A stretch of 41,264 nt of DNA from the NCBI GenBank assembly GCA_947452295.1, contig CANGCK010000028.1, positions 1 to 41,264 of the forward strand, given 5' to 3'. The notes below the pieces were generated by a model that saw only the letters and a program-made list of their open reading frames with translations, was not told the origin of the DNA and did not search any database. This document shows, piece after piece, positions 1-8,263 of this stretch (within the stretch, counting starts at the first letter, position 1; each line of letters begins with the position of its first letter). The translations under genes and the position numbers were made by a program. The DNA comes from Sphingobacteriia bacterium. Lineage in GTDB: Bacteria; Bacteroidota; Bacteroidia; Chitinophagales; Chitinophagaceae.

Positions 1-460
1 ATTAATCGCAATAGTCGTGTCGTTCAAGGCAGAACGAATGGCTAATGCTGTGTCAGCAACTCTACTATTAATCGCAATAGTCGTGTCATTCAATGCAGAA
101 CGGATGGCCAATGCTGTATCAGCTACTCTGTTATTGATTGCGATAGTCGTATCGTTTAATGCAGAGCGGATCGCCAATGCTGTGTCAGCAACTCTACTAT
201 TAATCGCAATGGTTGTGTCGTTCAATGCAGAACGGATGGCTAATGCCGTATCAGCTACTCTGTTATTAATTGCAATAGTAGTATCATGTAATGCAGAACG
301 GATGGCTAGCGCTGTATCTGCTACTCTATTATTAATCGCAATAGTCGTATCGTTCAAGGCAGAGCGGATGGCTAAGGCCGTATCAGCTACTCTGTTATTA
401 ATCGCAATAGTCGTGTCGTTTAATGTAGAGCGAATTGCCAATGCAGTATCGGCCAATGAT
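1..460 (-). repeat. 66-bp in-frame tandem repeat, seven copies
   Basis: Seven units start about every 66 bases (near 16, 82, 148, 214, 280, 346 and 412) and continue off the left edge. Each encodes the same 22-residue motif on the minus strand. The copy nearest the protein start (about 412-480) is the most diverged. Amino-acid changes are few (Asn to His once, second Asn to Ser twice) while silent changes are many. Confidence 0.9.
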
Positions 461-1122
461 TTGGTAATACTATCATTATTCGATTTAATAATATTTCTTA
501 ACGCAAAGCTGGTATCTGATAAATTATTTTTTAAAATTGCTATTGAATCCAAAAAGCTAACAGAATTATTTGAAATAATCTGATGGATAAGAGCCATAGA
601 ATCAGCCAATTCACTCTTTTTAGCGTATGGCAATAACATTGATGACGTATCAGTAACAAAAACAAATTGATCTGCTGGCCTTTTTCTAATGACCCCGTTC
701 AACACAGTAACCAATGAATCAGATACTAACCCGTTAGGCATTGCCAAAAAATTATCTTTTAATAATTTTTTGAAAATTATTTGGTTTTGAAGATTATCTC
801 TTAACGAACTTATATTAAGCCAAGTGAAACCATTAAAATAACAAAGGCTTAATGAATCTGTATTATAAACAATTAGTCCATTTGAACCACTTGGATTTGA
901 AATACCTATTGTTACAGGTATAGCATTCATAGCTACAGTATTCATCCTAGGTACTAAAAAACCTTTTTTAGTAGACTGTAAGTCTAATATAGCTGAAGTA
1001 TCAATTTTTGTTGGATTATCTCCAATTTTAACGCCCTGCCCAAATGAGTCTTTGGAAGAACCCATCAATAAAATAAAAATTAATGAGTAAATGAACTTAC
1101 CTGATAATTTTTTTTTACACAT
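1..1122 (-). CDS. Secreted protein with 22-residue tandem repeats, partial (3' end beyond the left edge)
   Basis: An open frame runs on the minus strand from an ATG at 1122 to the window edge, 374 codons without a stop. It starts with a signal-like segment (KFIYSLIFILLMGSS). The region that follows, GVKIGDNPTKIDTSAILDLQ then KGFLVPRMN, is the motif seen at the start of many Bacteroidota surface or tail-fibre-like proteins (GxTxPxxSAxLDLxSTxKGFLxPRM). A middle region of about 150 residues leads into seven copies of a 22-residue repeat built from DTTIAINNRVAD and TALAIRSALN, probably helical or coiled. The C-terminus is not in the window, so the anchoring or chaperone domain is unknown. Copies differ mostly at silent positions, which supports this strand and frame as coding. 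Function unknown; a surface fibre or adhesin-like role is only inference. Confidence 0.8.
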   Translation of the reverse strand, partial: MCKKKLSGKFIYSLIFILLMGSSKDSFGQGVKIGDNPTKIDTSAILDLQSTKKGFLVPRMNTVAMNAIPVTIGISNPSGSNGLIVYNTDSLSLCYFNGFTWLNISSLRDNLQNQIIFKKLLKDNFLAMPNGLVSDSLVTVLNGVIRKRPADQFVFVTDTSSMLLPYAKKSELADSMALIHQIISNNSVSFLDSIAILKNNLSDTSFALRNIIKSNNDSITKSLADTALAIRSTLNDTTIAINNRVADTALAIRSALNDTTIAINNRVADTALAIRSALHDTTIAINNRVADTALAIRSALNDTTIAINSRVADTALAIRSALNDTTIAINNRVADTALAIRSALNDTTIAINSRVADTALAIRSALNDTTIAIN

Positions 1123-1579
1123 ATTCTATCTTCTTTAATAATTTATAATTACCAATTCCAATAAATAGTACTATAATAATAATTATAGAAAAATGTGCAC
1201 AAAAATTAACACTTACACTGGGGGGTAAGAAAAGTTTTGGTTCACTTTATCGGAGGATATGACAAAATTATTAAATAAAAAGCAATCTTAATAGCTTTTA
1301 TCAATTACTACAAGGTTGTTTAAATGAAAATAAAGGTTATACACAAAATAGTTGAGCCGTTTCATTAAATTTTTAAAAAAGATATTGTTTTTTTTTGTAT
1401 AGTAGACAACACCAAAAAAAAATAATAGTAGTTAGTCATACACTTATACTTTATTTTTTTTTGTATTGTTTGAAATTTAAAGAAACTTAAAAATAAATTA
1501 AATTTTATGGTTTTTTAATATTATAAAATTTAATGTATAATTATTTCACTACTTACATAAAATAAACAAAATAAAAAAA
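1123..1579. other. AT-rich intergenic region, about 450 bp
   Basis: No convincing gene is visible in either direction. It holds homopolymeric A/T runs, a run of six or more G near 1218, and one CAAAATTA at 1263-1270. Read on minus, that is TAATTTTG, a match to the Bacteroidota -7 element that could serve the repeat protein with a leader of about 140 nt. The region ends at the terminator shared with the fucosidase gene. Confidence 0.5.
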
Positions 1580-1622
1580 GGTAATACTACATTTATGATA
1601 TATGTAGTATTACCTCTTTTTT
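1571..1622 (-). terminator. Terminator of the fucose operon, possibly bidirectional
   Basis: A perfect 13-bp inverted repeat, GGTAATACTACAT at 1580-1592 and its complement at 1602-1614, encloses a 9-nt loop. An A run lies on the left (T run on the minus strand) and a T run on the right. The minus reading directly follows the stop of the fucosidase gene at 1635. Confidence 0.85.
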
Positions 1623-1634
1623 CTAAATACTTAT

Positions 1635-3125
1635 TTATTCTTGCACCTTTAATACCCCAACATAAGCTGATTTATTTTTCAATGTTGCAGGAATATTTAT
1701 TTCAACTCCTCCTTCAACTTGTTTGAACTTTAAATTTCCAGAGGTTCCTAACATTTGAATGACAGCATTTTTACCAATTGACAATTTGGTTACCTTAACT
1801 TTTTCAACTGTATTGTCTAACAAGAAAATAAATTTAGTCTTTCCATCTTTAGATTGTGTAAACCTTATTTTATCTCCCTCACCAAATACAGTAGACATTC
1901 TAGTATTATAAATTCCTTCTCCATTTATTTTTATCCACTTTCCTATTTCAGCTAATCTTTCATAAGCCGCATCATGCCATTCACCTTCAGGACTTGGTCC
2001 AACATTCAATAAATAGTTTCCACCTTTACTTACTATATCAACCAGTTTGGTAATTAATTCTGATGTAGGTTTATATACATCATCTTTTGAATAGCTCCAA
2101 CTTCCTGCCATCGTCATACAAGTTTCCCAAGGATAAGGCAATCCTGTTTCTGGAATATGTTGCTCTGGAGTTAAATAGTTCTGTTGTTCACCTGGTACAT
2201 CTCTATCAACAACAATCAATCCTGGTTGTTTAGCTCTTGCTTCTTTTGCAAGCAATGCCATGTTGATGTCCTGGTTTTGACTATTAATTCCAAAATGATT
2301 TTCATCATAATTCTTTATATAATCTTTCTTTGCCTGTTCCTCTGTTTTTTTTCTTACCCAACCTCCATCTAACCAAAGTATATCTACCTTACCATAATCA
2401 CTCATTAATTCATTAATCTGTGTATGGGTATAATCTACAAATTGTTTCCATCTGTCGGGATGTTTTTGAATATCATAATTCACATTTCTATCTAATGCAG
2501 GAAAACGATTCCACCAGTAGTATTCACTATGCCAATCAGGCTTTGAAAAATATGCACCAACCCATAAATTTTCATTTCTAAATGCATTAAAAACTTCTTT
2601 CACTACATTACTCCTTTTATTGGTAGAGAAAGGCGTATTCTTGTCTGTAACTTTATAATTAGTCGTTTTTGTATCGAACATACAAAAACCATCATGATGC
2701 TTAGTTGTGAAAACTACATATTTCATTCCTGCATCCTTTGCAGCTGCAGCCCATTTTTCGGGACTAAACTTTGAAGGATTGAAAGTTGTTTGTAAATTCT
2801 CATAAGCTTTAACATATGAGTTGTAATCTAAATCTGGTTTTTTCTCTACTCTTGCACCCGTTGCCCAACCAACATCTTCAGGACAAATACTCCAACTTTC
2901 AACAACGCTCCATTGACTATATGGTCCCCAATGCATCAACAAACCAAACTTCATGTCTTTCCATTGTTCTAACTTTTGTTGAACCAAAGGGTCAGGATCA
3001 GGAAAATAGTCATGCGCTTGTGCAAATACATTACTCATCAAAATTAGGTTACTGAGTATCACAGCAACAATCATTTTGTTCGTCTTTAACAATTTAAACA
3101 TACAATTTGGTTTTAAAATGAACAT
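1635..3125 (-). CDS. Alpha-L-fucosidase, GH29, secreted
   Basis: Retaining alpha-L-fucosidase that removes terminal L-fucose from glycans, probably in the periplasm or outside the cell. Visible GH29 features are FGLLMHWGPYS near residue 60, KYVVFTTKHHDGF near 135-147, and DILWLDGGW near 248-256, where D253 is the expected nucleophile. A C-terminal beta domain follows, and the 496 aa length is normal for the family. An N-terminal signal sequence ends near NVFAQA. The ATG at 3125 gives a long n-region; the internal ATG at 3101 (MFKLLKTNKM) gives a more typical signal peptide and may be the real start. It is the last gene of the fucose operon, 29 bp after the galactosidase, and is followed by a strong terminator. 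The released fucose would feed FucP. Confidence 0.93.
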   Translation of the reverse strand: MFILKPNCMFKLLKTNKMIVAVILSNLILMSNVFAQAHDYFPDPDPLVQQKLEQWKDMKFGLLMHWGPYSQWSVVESWSICPEDVGWATGARVEKKPDLDYNSYVKAYENLQTTFNPSKFSPEKWAAAAKDAGMKYVVFTTKHHDGFCMFDTKTTNYKVTDKNTPFSTNKRSNVVKEVFNAFRNENLWVGAYFSKPDWHSEYYWWNRFPALDRNVNYDIQKHPDRWKQFVDYTHTQINELMSDYGKVDILWLDGGWVRKKTEEQAKKDYIKNYDENHFGINSQNQDINMALLAKEARAKQPGLIVVDRDVPGEQQNYLTPEQHIPETGLPYPWETCMTMAGSWSYSKDDVYKPTSELITKLVDIVSKGGNYLLNVGPSPEGEWHDAAYERLAEIGKWIKINGEGIYNTRMSTVFGEGDKIRFTQSKDGKTKFIFLLDNTVEKVKVTKLSIGKNAVIQMLGTSGNLKFKQVEGGVEINIPATLKNKSAYVGVLKVQE

Positions 3126-3154
3126 TAATAGTAGATCAATTATTTAACTCGATA

Positions 3155-5008
3155 TTACTTCAAACTATTTAAAATTGGATTTTTTATAGATTCTATTTTA
3201 TCCTGCTTCAAATCATTTAATTGTTCAAAAACAATTATTTCATTATTCCCTTTTTTAAGCCAAACACCCGGAACGTATAATGTTTGCTGTGGACCTCTGT
3301 TCCAGTAACGTCCTAAATTATGACCATTTACAAAAACTATTCCTTTTCCCCACTTACGCATATCCAAAAAAGTATCACCAGTTGTAGCTAATTGAAAATT
3401 ACCTTTATAAAATACAGGTTGATGCTTGGTATAACTATTTGAATAATTATTGATAGCAGGAACAGTGTTGAATGGCATACCTGTCATTTTCCATCCACCT
3501 GTAATTTCAACTTCATCAATCATAACTTTTCCAATTATCCCCTTTAAATTATGAATAATTTCAGCACCATAATTTATTCTACCCATATTCTCTACTAATA
3601 TATCTAAAGTAGCATTAAAAGGAATATCAATTTCACATGAATAATTTTTATCGTAACGATTCAAGGTGGCTAACTTTCGACCATTTACATATAAAGTTGC
3701 AAAATCTCTTAATCCTTGTATTTGTAGTTTCCCTTTTATTGGTTGTGTAAAATGTTTTGAATACCACATGTATCCATGTCCCTGATTCATATCTTCAAAA
3801 GTCAAAACAGTATCCGACAATACAGCACTGGTTTGATTTTTTACATTAAATGCATCAACTGTTTTATTCATTGGTATTGTAGGTAATTCAATGGTATTAA
3901 TTGCAGCAGGCACTGGTGGCAATGGCGCTTTATGGTATTTACTAAAAAGATTTCTTAAAGCAGTATACTTAGGAGTAACCCAACCTGCCTCACTAATTGG
4001 TGCATCATAATCGTAACTAGTCAAGTCGGGTTGTATATCATGATTCCCATCGTAGTTTGCTCCAGATGTAAAACCAAAATTAGTCCCACCATGTATCATG
4101 TAAAAATTAAATGATACATCATTTTGTAGATATTTCTCTGTTTGCATAACAACCGACTCGGTAGTAACAACAGGAAATGGTTCGGCCCAATGACTTAACC
4201 AACCTGGATAAAATTCAGCTACCATATAGGGACCTTCCCCTTTGTTATACTCGTTTACTATTTTCTTCAGTTTTACCACATCATCTTCCCCATTAGCAGT
4301 GGGCAATACACCTTCAATAGCGCCACCATTAAACAACCAACTTCCATCGGATGTAAACAATGGTACATTAATACCAGCATCAACCAACAATTGCTTAATA
4401 GCTGTATTGTATTTTTTATGTTCAGCTAATGGAATATCTTTTCGTTGTGCAACATATGAGCCAAATTCATTTTCAGCTTGAACCATAATAATTGGCCCTC
4501 CATTGGTAATGAGTAGTGGCTTTATTTGTGCTGTTAATTGTTGTATGTATATTTTACTAGAATCTAAAAATGCTTTATTGTTGGCACGTATAACCAATGA
4601 TTTTTCTTTCTGCAACCACCACGGATATCCTCCAAATTCCCATTCAGCACAAGCATATGGGCCGGGTCGTAAAATCACCAGCAATCCTTCTTCACCAGCA
4701 ATTTTTACAAACTCTGCAATATTTTTATTCCCTGATTTAAAATCCCAAATCCCAGGATTAGTTTCATGATAGTTCCAAAACACATAGCTTGCAACAGTAT
4801 TCAAACCCATTGCTTTCATCATCTTTAATCTATGCCTCCAATATTCTTTAGGCACTCTTGCAAAGTGCATTTCACCAGAATATATCTTTATAGGTTTCCC
4901 ATCATATAAAAAAGAACTCCCCTTAATCTCAAAACTATGTTTTTGTTGAGCCGACAACCCCGTAATTACATTTAATAAAAGAAAAAATAAAAAACAATAT
5001 TTGTTCAT
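3155..5008 (-). CDS. Beta-galactosidase, GH35, secreted
   Basis: Exo-beta-galactosidase of family GH35. After a signal peptide (cleavage after LSAQ), a TIM barrel shows GEMHFARVPKEYW, RPGPYACAEWEFGGYPWWL, QAENEFGSY with the likely acid/base E181, and YMVAEFYPGW with the likely nucleophile E265. C-terminal jelly-roll domains include the familiar VNGHNLGRYWNRGPQQTLY. The 617 aa length matches single-subunit bacterial GH35 enzymes. It sits between the fucosidase and the fucose dehydrogenase in the operon. Together the two enzymes would trim Fuc-alpha-1,2-Gal-beta ends, such as those of xyloglucan side chains or animal glycans; the actual substrate is not visible from sequence. Confidence 0.93.
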   Translation of the reverse strand: MNKYCFLFFLLLNVITGLSAQQKHSFEIKGSSFLYDGKPIKIYSGEMHFARVPKEYWRHRLKMMKAMGLNTVASYVFWNYHETNPGIWDFKSGNKNIAEFVKIAGEEGLLVILRPGPYACAEWEFGGYPWWLQKEKSLVIRANNKAFLDSSKIYIQQLTAQIKPLLITNGGPIIMVQAENEFGSYVAQRKDIPLAEHKKYNTAIKQLLVDAGINVPLFTSDGSWLFNGGAIEGVLPTANGEDDVVKLKKIVNEYNKGEGPYMVAEFYPGWLSHWAEPFPVVTTESVVMQTEKYLQNDVSFNFYMIHGGTNFGFTSGANYDGNHDIQPDLTSYDYDAPISEAGWVTPKYTALRNLFSKYHKAPLPPVPAAINTIELPTIPMNKTVDAFNVKNQTSAVLSDTVLTFEDMNQGHGYMWYSKHFTQPIKGKLQIQGLRDFATLYVNGRKLATLNRYDKNYSCEIDIPFNATLDILVENMGRINYGAEIIHNLKGIIGKVMIDEVEITGGWKMTGMPFNTVPAINNYSNSYTKHQPVFYKGNFQLATTGDTFLDMRKWGKGIVFVNGHNLGRYWNRGPQQTLYVPGVWLKKGNNEIIVFEQLNDLKQDKIESIKNPILNSLK

Positions 5009-5033
5009 GTTGCTTTTTTTAAATTTACATTAT

Positions 5034-5816
5034 TTAATTCATTGCCCTGTCTAAATGTACATACCCTCCATCTACATAAATTAATTGTCCAGTTGTATGA
5101 CTCGATAATGGTGACAATAAAAATACTGTCATATTAGCAATTTCTTCTGCAGTGGTAAACCGTTTTTCAAAGGGTATTTTAGCAGTAATTTCAGCCAATT
5201 TATTATTAGGATCCGGCAGTGTATTAATCCATTTTTCATACAATGGGGTATAACATTCTGCAACCACTACAGCATTAACACGTATTGAATATTTCGCAAG
5301 CTCTACAGCCCACTCTCGCGTCAAAGCATTTCTAGCGCCATTTGATGCTGCATATGCTGAAGTATTCCCTTGCCCAGTTTCGGCTGTTTTGGAAGTAATA
5401 TTTACAATACTTCCTTTTGATTTAATCAATTCTGGTAAAGCATAATGTGCCAATAAATAATAATGTACCACATTTTTATGCAAACTTTCCATAAACCGTT
5501 TATAATCGCCATGTTCTAATCCAACACCATCATTAACACCCGCATTATTTACCAAGCCATCAATACATCCATACATTTTAATAACTTGATGAATAGCAGA
5601 TTCACAAGCCAACGGATCCGACAATTCTGCAACAACTTGTCCCGCTTGACCTCCTTTAGCAATTATATCATTCACTACAACAAGATTATCGGCTTCACTC
5701 CGCCCAATAATAACAGGTATTGCGCCTTCTTTAGCCAATACTTCTACTATACCTTTTCCTATCCCTTTTGCACCGCCAGAAACTATTACAACCTTATTTT
5801 GAAGTTGACAATTCAT
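5034..5816 (-). CDS. SDR-family L-fucose dehydrogenase (probable)
   Basis: Short-chain dehydrogenase expected to oxidise L-fucose to L-fucono-lactone with NAD(P)+. The Rossmann motif SGGAKGIGKG lies near residues 13-22 and NNAG at 90-93. The active-site region has S142, Y155 and then N159 where the catalytic Lys of YxxxK normally stands; the codon at 5340-5342 reads AAT on the minus strand. The C-terminal part VVVAECYTPLYEKWI resembles the L-fucose dehydrogenase subgroup. Function is assigned mainly from the operon: the lactonase lies 9 bp upstream and the glycosidases downstream. A related sugar dehydrogenase with other specificity is possible. Confidence 0.8.
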   Translation of the reverse strand: MNCQLQNKVVIVSGGAKGIGKGIVEVLAKEGAIPVIIGRSEADNLVVVNDIIAKGGQAGQVVAELSDPLACESAIHQVIKMYGCIDGLVNNAGVNDGVGLEHGDYKRFMESLHKNVVHYYLLAHYALPELIKSKGSIVNITSKTAETGQGNTSAYAASNGARNALTREWAVELAKYSIRVNAVVVAECYTPLYEKWINTLPDPNNKLAEITAKIPFEKRFTTAEEIANMTVFLLSPLSSHTTGQLIYVDGGYVHLDRAMN

Positions 5817-5825
5817 ATTTCACAT

Positions 5826-6653
5826 TTATAAATGATAAAACTTAATCGCATTTTTACTAAATATTTTCTCTTGATCTTCAATTGAATAACTGGCAAAGTA
5901 TTCTTTCACTACTTTCAACCAATTGTCATAAGAAGAAGCTAACAAGCAGACAGGCCAATCACTTCCAAACATTATTCTATCAACCCCAAAATATTGAACA
6001 ACTTTATCAATATAAGGCGTAAGATCTGCTGTTGTCCATCCTGCCCAATTTGCTTCTGTTACTAATCCACTAATTTTACAAAATACATTCGAGCAACTAC
6101 TCAAATCCATTATTCCCTTTTCCCATTTATCCATTTCGTTTTTTCCAATATTCGGTTTGGCAATATGATCTATTACAAATGATTGAAAGGGAAACTGCTT
6201 AACCAATTCTAACGCAGCAGATAAATGTTGCGGATAAATTAACAAATCATAGGTATAACTGTATTGGTGCAATAAACCAATACCATGCAAAAAATTTTGT
6301 TGCAACATAAATGAAGGTTCTTCGCCCTGTAGAATATGCCGAAATCCTTTAAGTTTAGAAAACTGTTTAAAATATTTCAACCGTTCATTTATCAATTCTC
6401 CACATAGATCAACCCATCCCACAACCCCAACTACAAAAGGATTTTCATTAGCCATCTGTAATAAAAATTCTGTTTCTTTTTCAGATTGATCGGCTTGCAC
6501 TGCTACACAACCCTCAACATCATTTTTTTGTAAAATAGGATAAAGATCCAATGGTAAATAATCTGTTCTAAGAATTTTCATTTCATCATTTACCCAACCG
6601 AAATTGGCGGCATTGTACTTCCAAAAATGTTGATGCGTATCAATAATTTTCAT
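5826..6653 (-). CDS. L-fuconolactonase, amidohydrolase family 2
   Basis: Metal-dependent hydrolase predicted to open L-fucono-lactone to L-fuconate. It begins with MKIIDTHQHFWKY, the N-terminal HxH metal motif. It contains GFRHILQGE, FVIDHIAKPNI and CKISGLVTEANW, and ends with the MFGSDWPVCLL motif typical of COG3618 lactonases. The 275 aa length is normal. It starts 1 bp after the stop of the mutarotase gene, so translation is probably coupled. Confidence in the family is high. Substrate follows from the surrounding fucose genes; rhamnono-lactone would be the main alternative. Confidence 0.88.
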   Translation of the reverse strand: MKIIDTHQHFWKYNAANFGWVNDEMKILRTDYLPLDLYPILQKNDVEGCVAVQADQSEKETEFLLQMANENPFVVGVVGWVDLCGELINERLKYFKQFSKLKGFRHILQGEEPSFMLQQNFLHGIGLLHQYSYTYDLLIYPQHLSAALELVKQFPFQSFVIDHIAKPNIGKNEMDKWEKGIMDLSSCSNVFCKISGLVTEANWAGWTTADLTPYIDKVVQYFGVDRIMFGSDWPVCLLASSYDNWLKVVKEYFASYSIEDQEKIFSKNAIKFYHL

Positions 6654-6654
6654 T

Positions 6655-6990
6655 TCACTTATTTAGTTGAAATATTTTTTTCATCGGAATCCATTTTTCT
6701 CCCTTTTTAGCAGATGGTAACGCTTGTTGATAATTCCACATTAACAATTCCCATTCTTGCACTTTTTCGTTATTCATATCCATTGAAGCTTTCTTTTCAA
6801 ATGAAAAGGAATCATTCGTTTCCATGATCATGAACAAGCGATTTTCTACTCGATAGATTTCCATGTTTTCAATTCCTGCATCTACAATAGAAGCATAAAT
6901 TTCGGGCCATATCTTTTCATGGTACTGTTCGTATTCAGTAATTAATTTTTCATCATCCACTAAATCTACCGCAAAACAATATTTTTTCAT
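6655..6990 (-). CDS. L-fucose/L-rhamnose mutarotase-like protein (RhaM family)
   Basis: Small dimeric alpha/beta-barrel mutarotase, 111 aa, of the RhaM (PF05336) family, which interconverts alpha and beta anomers of 6-deoxy sugars. Family features are the start KKYCFAVDLVDD, YEQYHEKIWPEI, ENMEIYRVENRLFMIMET and the closing WIPMKKIF. The ATG overlaps the stop of fucP as ATGA (6987-6990). Here it would speed supply of the anomer used by the fucose dehydrogenase. Such proteins are often annotated as rhamnose mutarotase; the fucose setting makes fucose the more likely substrate. Confidence 0.88.
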   Translation of the reverse strand: MKKYCFAVDLVDDEKLITEYEQYHEKIWPEIYASIVDAGIENMEIYRVENRLFMIMETNDSFSFEKKASMDMNNEKVQEWELLMWNYQQALPSAKKGEKWIPMKKIFQLNK

Positions 6991-8246
6991 ATCTCTTCTG
7001 TATTTGTATTTACTTTATATCCTTTCCAACCAAAAAATATAATCACCAAAAAGCAAACCAACGGCACAATATACCCTAATTGAATATTGCCTGTACTATC
7101 GGAAATCATTCCAAAAAAGCGTGGTAAGATTGCTCCACCTACAATCGACATGATAATTAAACTACTTCCATACTCGGTATCACCTTTTAATTGATTAATC
7201 CCTAATGAAAAAATAGTTGGAAACATAATCGACATAAAAAAACAAATACCAATAATTGCATAAACTGTAACCATACCTGATGCAGCGATTGCAATGATGC
7301 ACAACAACGTATTGATGCTTGCATATAATGCCAATAATTTTTGAGGTGCTACAAATTTCATAAAAAATGTGCCTAAAAACCTTCCAATTAAAAAAGCAAT
7401 TCCGCAAGCACCCAAATAATCTGCAGCATCTACTTGCTGCAATAAAGCAGCTTTCTCCGCATATAAAATAAACATACTAAATACTGTAACCTGTGCCCCT
7501 ACATAAAAAAATTGTGCAACAACAGCCCAAGTAAGGTGCTTGTGTTTAAAAGCGTGAAATATGTTTTTACTGGCTACATGTCCGGTTGATTGCTGAATTT
7601 TAGGTAAGTGCACCAATGCAAACAATACAGCAACCAATATCAAAACAATTCCTAAAATAGCATAAGGCATTTTTACAGATGCTGCTTCTGATGCTAGTGC
7701 TATTTGCTTAGCTGCATCAGTCATTGCATTCAATTCAATATCGCTATGCCCTTTTGTTAAAATTATTCTTGCACCTATTACTGGAGCTAGCGCAGCTGCT
7801 AAGCCGTTGAATGATTGTGCAAAATTTAATCGCTGTGTTGAAGTTGATGGGTCTCCTAATGCCGCAGCATAAGGGTTTGCAGCCGTTTCTAAAATGGTTA
7901 ATCCACATGCAATCACAAAAAGTGCAATTAAAAAGTAGTTATACGACTGGTGATCGGCTGCTGGTAAAAACATGAATGATCCCGCAGAAAATAATAATAG
8001 TCCAACAATAATCCCCGCTTTATATCCAAAGCGCTTCATAATAAATCCCGCTGGCAATGCCATTAAAAAATAAGCTATGAATACTGCAGAATCAATTAGT
8101 GTTGCCTGTGTATTGGTTAACGTAAATGATTTTTTTAAATGAGGTATTAAAATCGGATCGAGATTGTGTGCAAATCCCCATAAAAAAAACAAACAGGTTA
8201 CTAAAATAAACGCAAATAAATAGGAATGATTTTTTGAAGTTGACAT
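6987..8246 (-). CDS. fucP: L-fucose:proton symporter, MFS
   Basis: Twelve-helix inner-membrane permease of the FucP branch of the major facilitator superfamily, 419 aa. The start FAFILVTCLFFLWGFAHNLD is the family signature, including the early Asp of the FucP proton/sugar site. It is followed by DSAVFIAYFLMALPAGF and ETAANPYAAALG, and in the C-half by MSIMFPTIFSLG and GGAILPRFFG. It lies between the diketo-acid hydrolase and the mutarotase (4-bp overlap with the latter). No SusC/SusD pair accompanies it, so only free fucose is expected to enter through this locus. Confidence 0.93.
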   Translation of the reverse strand: MSTSKNHSYLFAFILVTCLFFLWGFAHNLDPILIPHLKKSFTLTNTQATLIDSAVFIAYFLMALPAGFIMKRFGYKAGIIVGLLLFSAGSFMFLPAADHQSYNYFLIALFVIACGLTILETAANPYAAALGDPSTSTQRLNFAQSFNGLAAALAPVIGARIILTKGHSDIELNAMTDAAKQIALASEAASVKMPYAILGIVLILVAVLFALVHLPKIQQSTGHVASKNIFHAFKHKHLTWAVVAQFFYVGAQVTVFSMFILYAEKAALLQQVDAADYLGACGIAFLIGRFLGTFFMKFVAPQKLLALYASINTLLCIIAIAASGMVTVYAIIGICFFMSIMFPTIFSLGINQLKGDTEYGSSLIIMSIVGGAILPRFFGMISDSTGNIQLGYIVPLVCFLVIIFFGWKGYKVNTNTEEI

Positions 8247-8263
8247 ATCAAATGATTATATGG

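Noticed and set aside
1..460. CRISPR-like array
   Set aside because: Units are 66 bp, contiguous and all similar; there are no unique spacers and no cas genes. They are in-frame protein repeats.
17..583. A plus-strand open frame of 188 codons over the 66-bp repeats
   Set aside because: It is a shadow of the repeat. It lacks a leading domain or signal, and the minus-strand frame explains the signal peptide, the family motif and the silent differences.
4242..4769. Plus-strand open frames inside the beta-galactosidase gene
   Set aside because: They are antisense shadows of a well-supported GH35 gene, with no start context or family match.
6655..6990. Rhamnose catabolism
   Set aside because: The mutarotase family is named for rhamnose, but FucP, the fucosidase and the fuconate-type enzymes surround it and no rhamnose isomerase or kinase is present.
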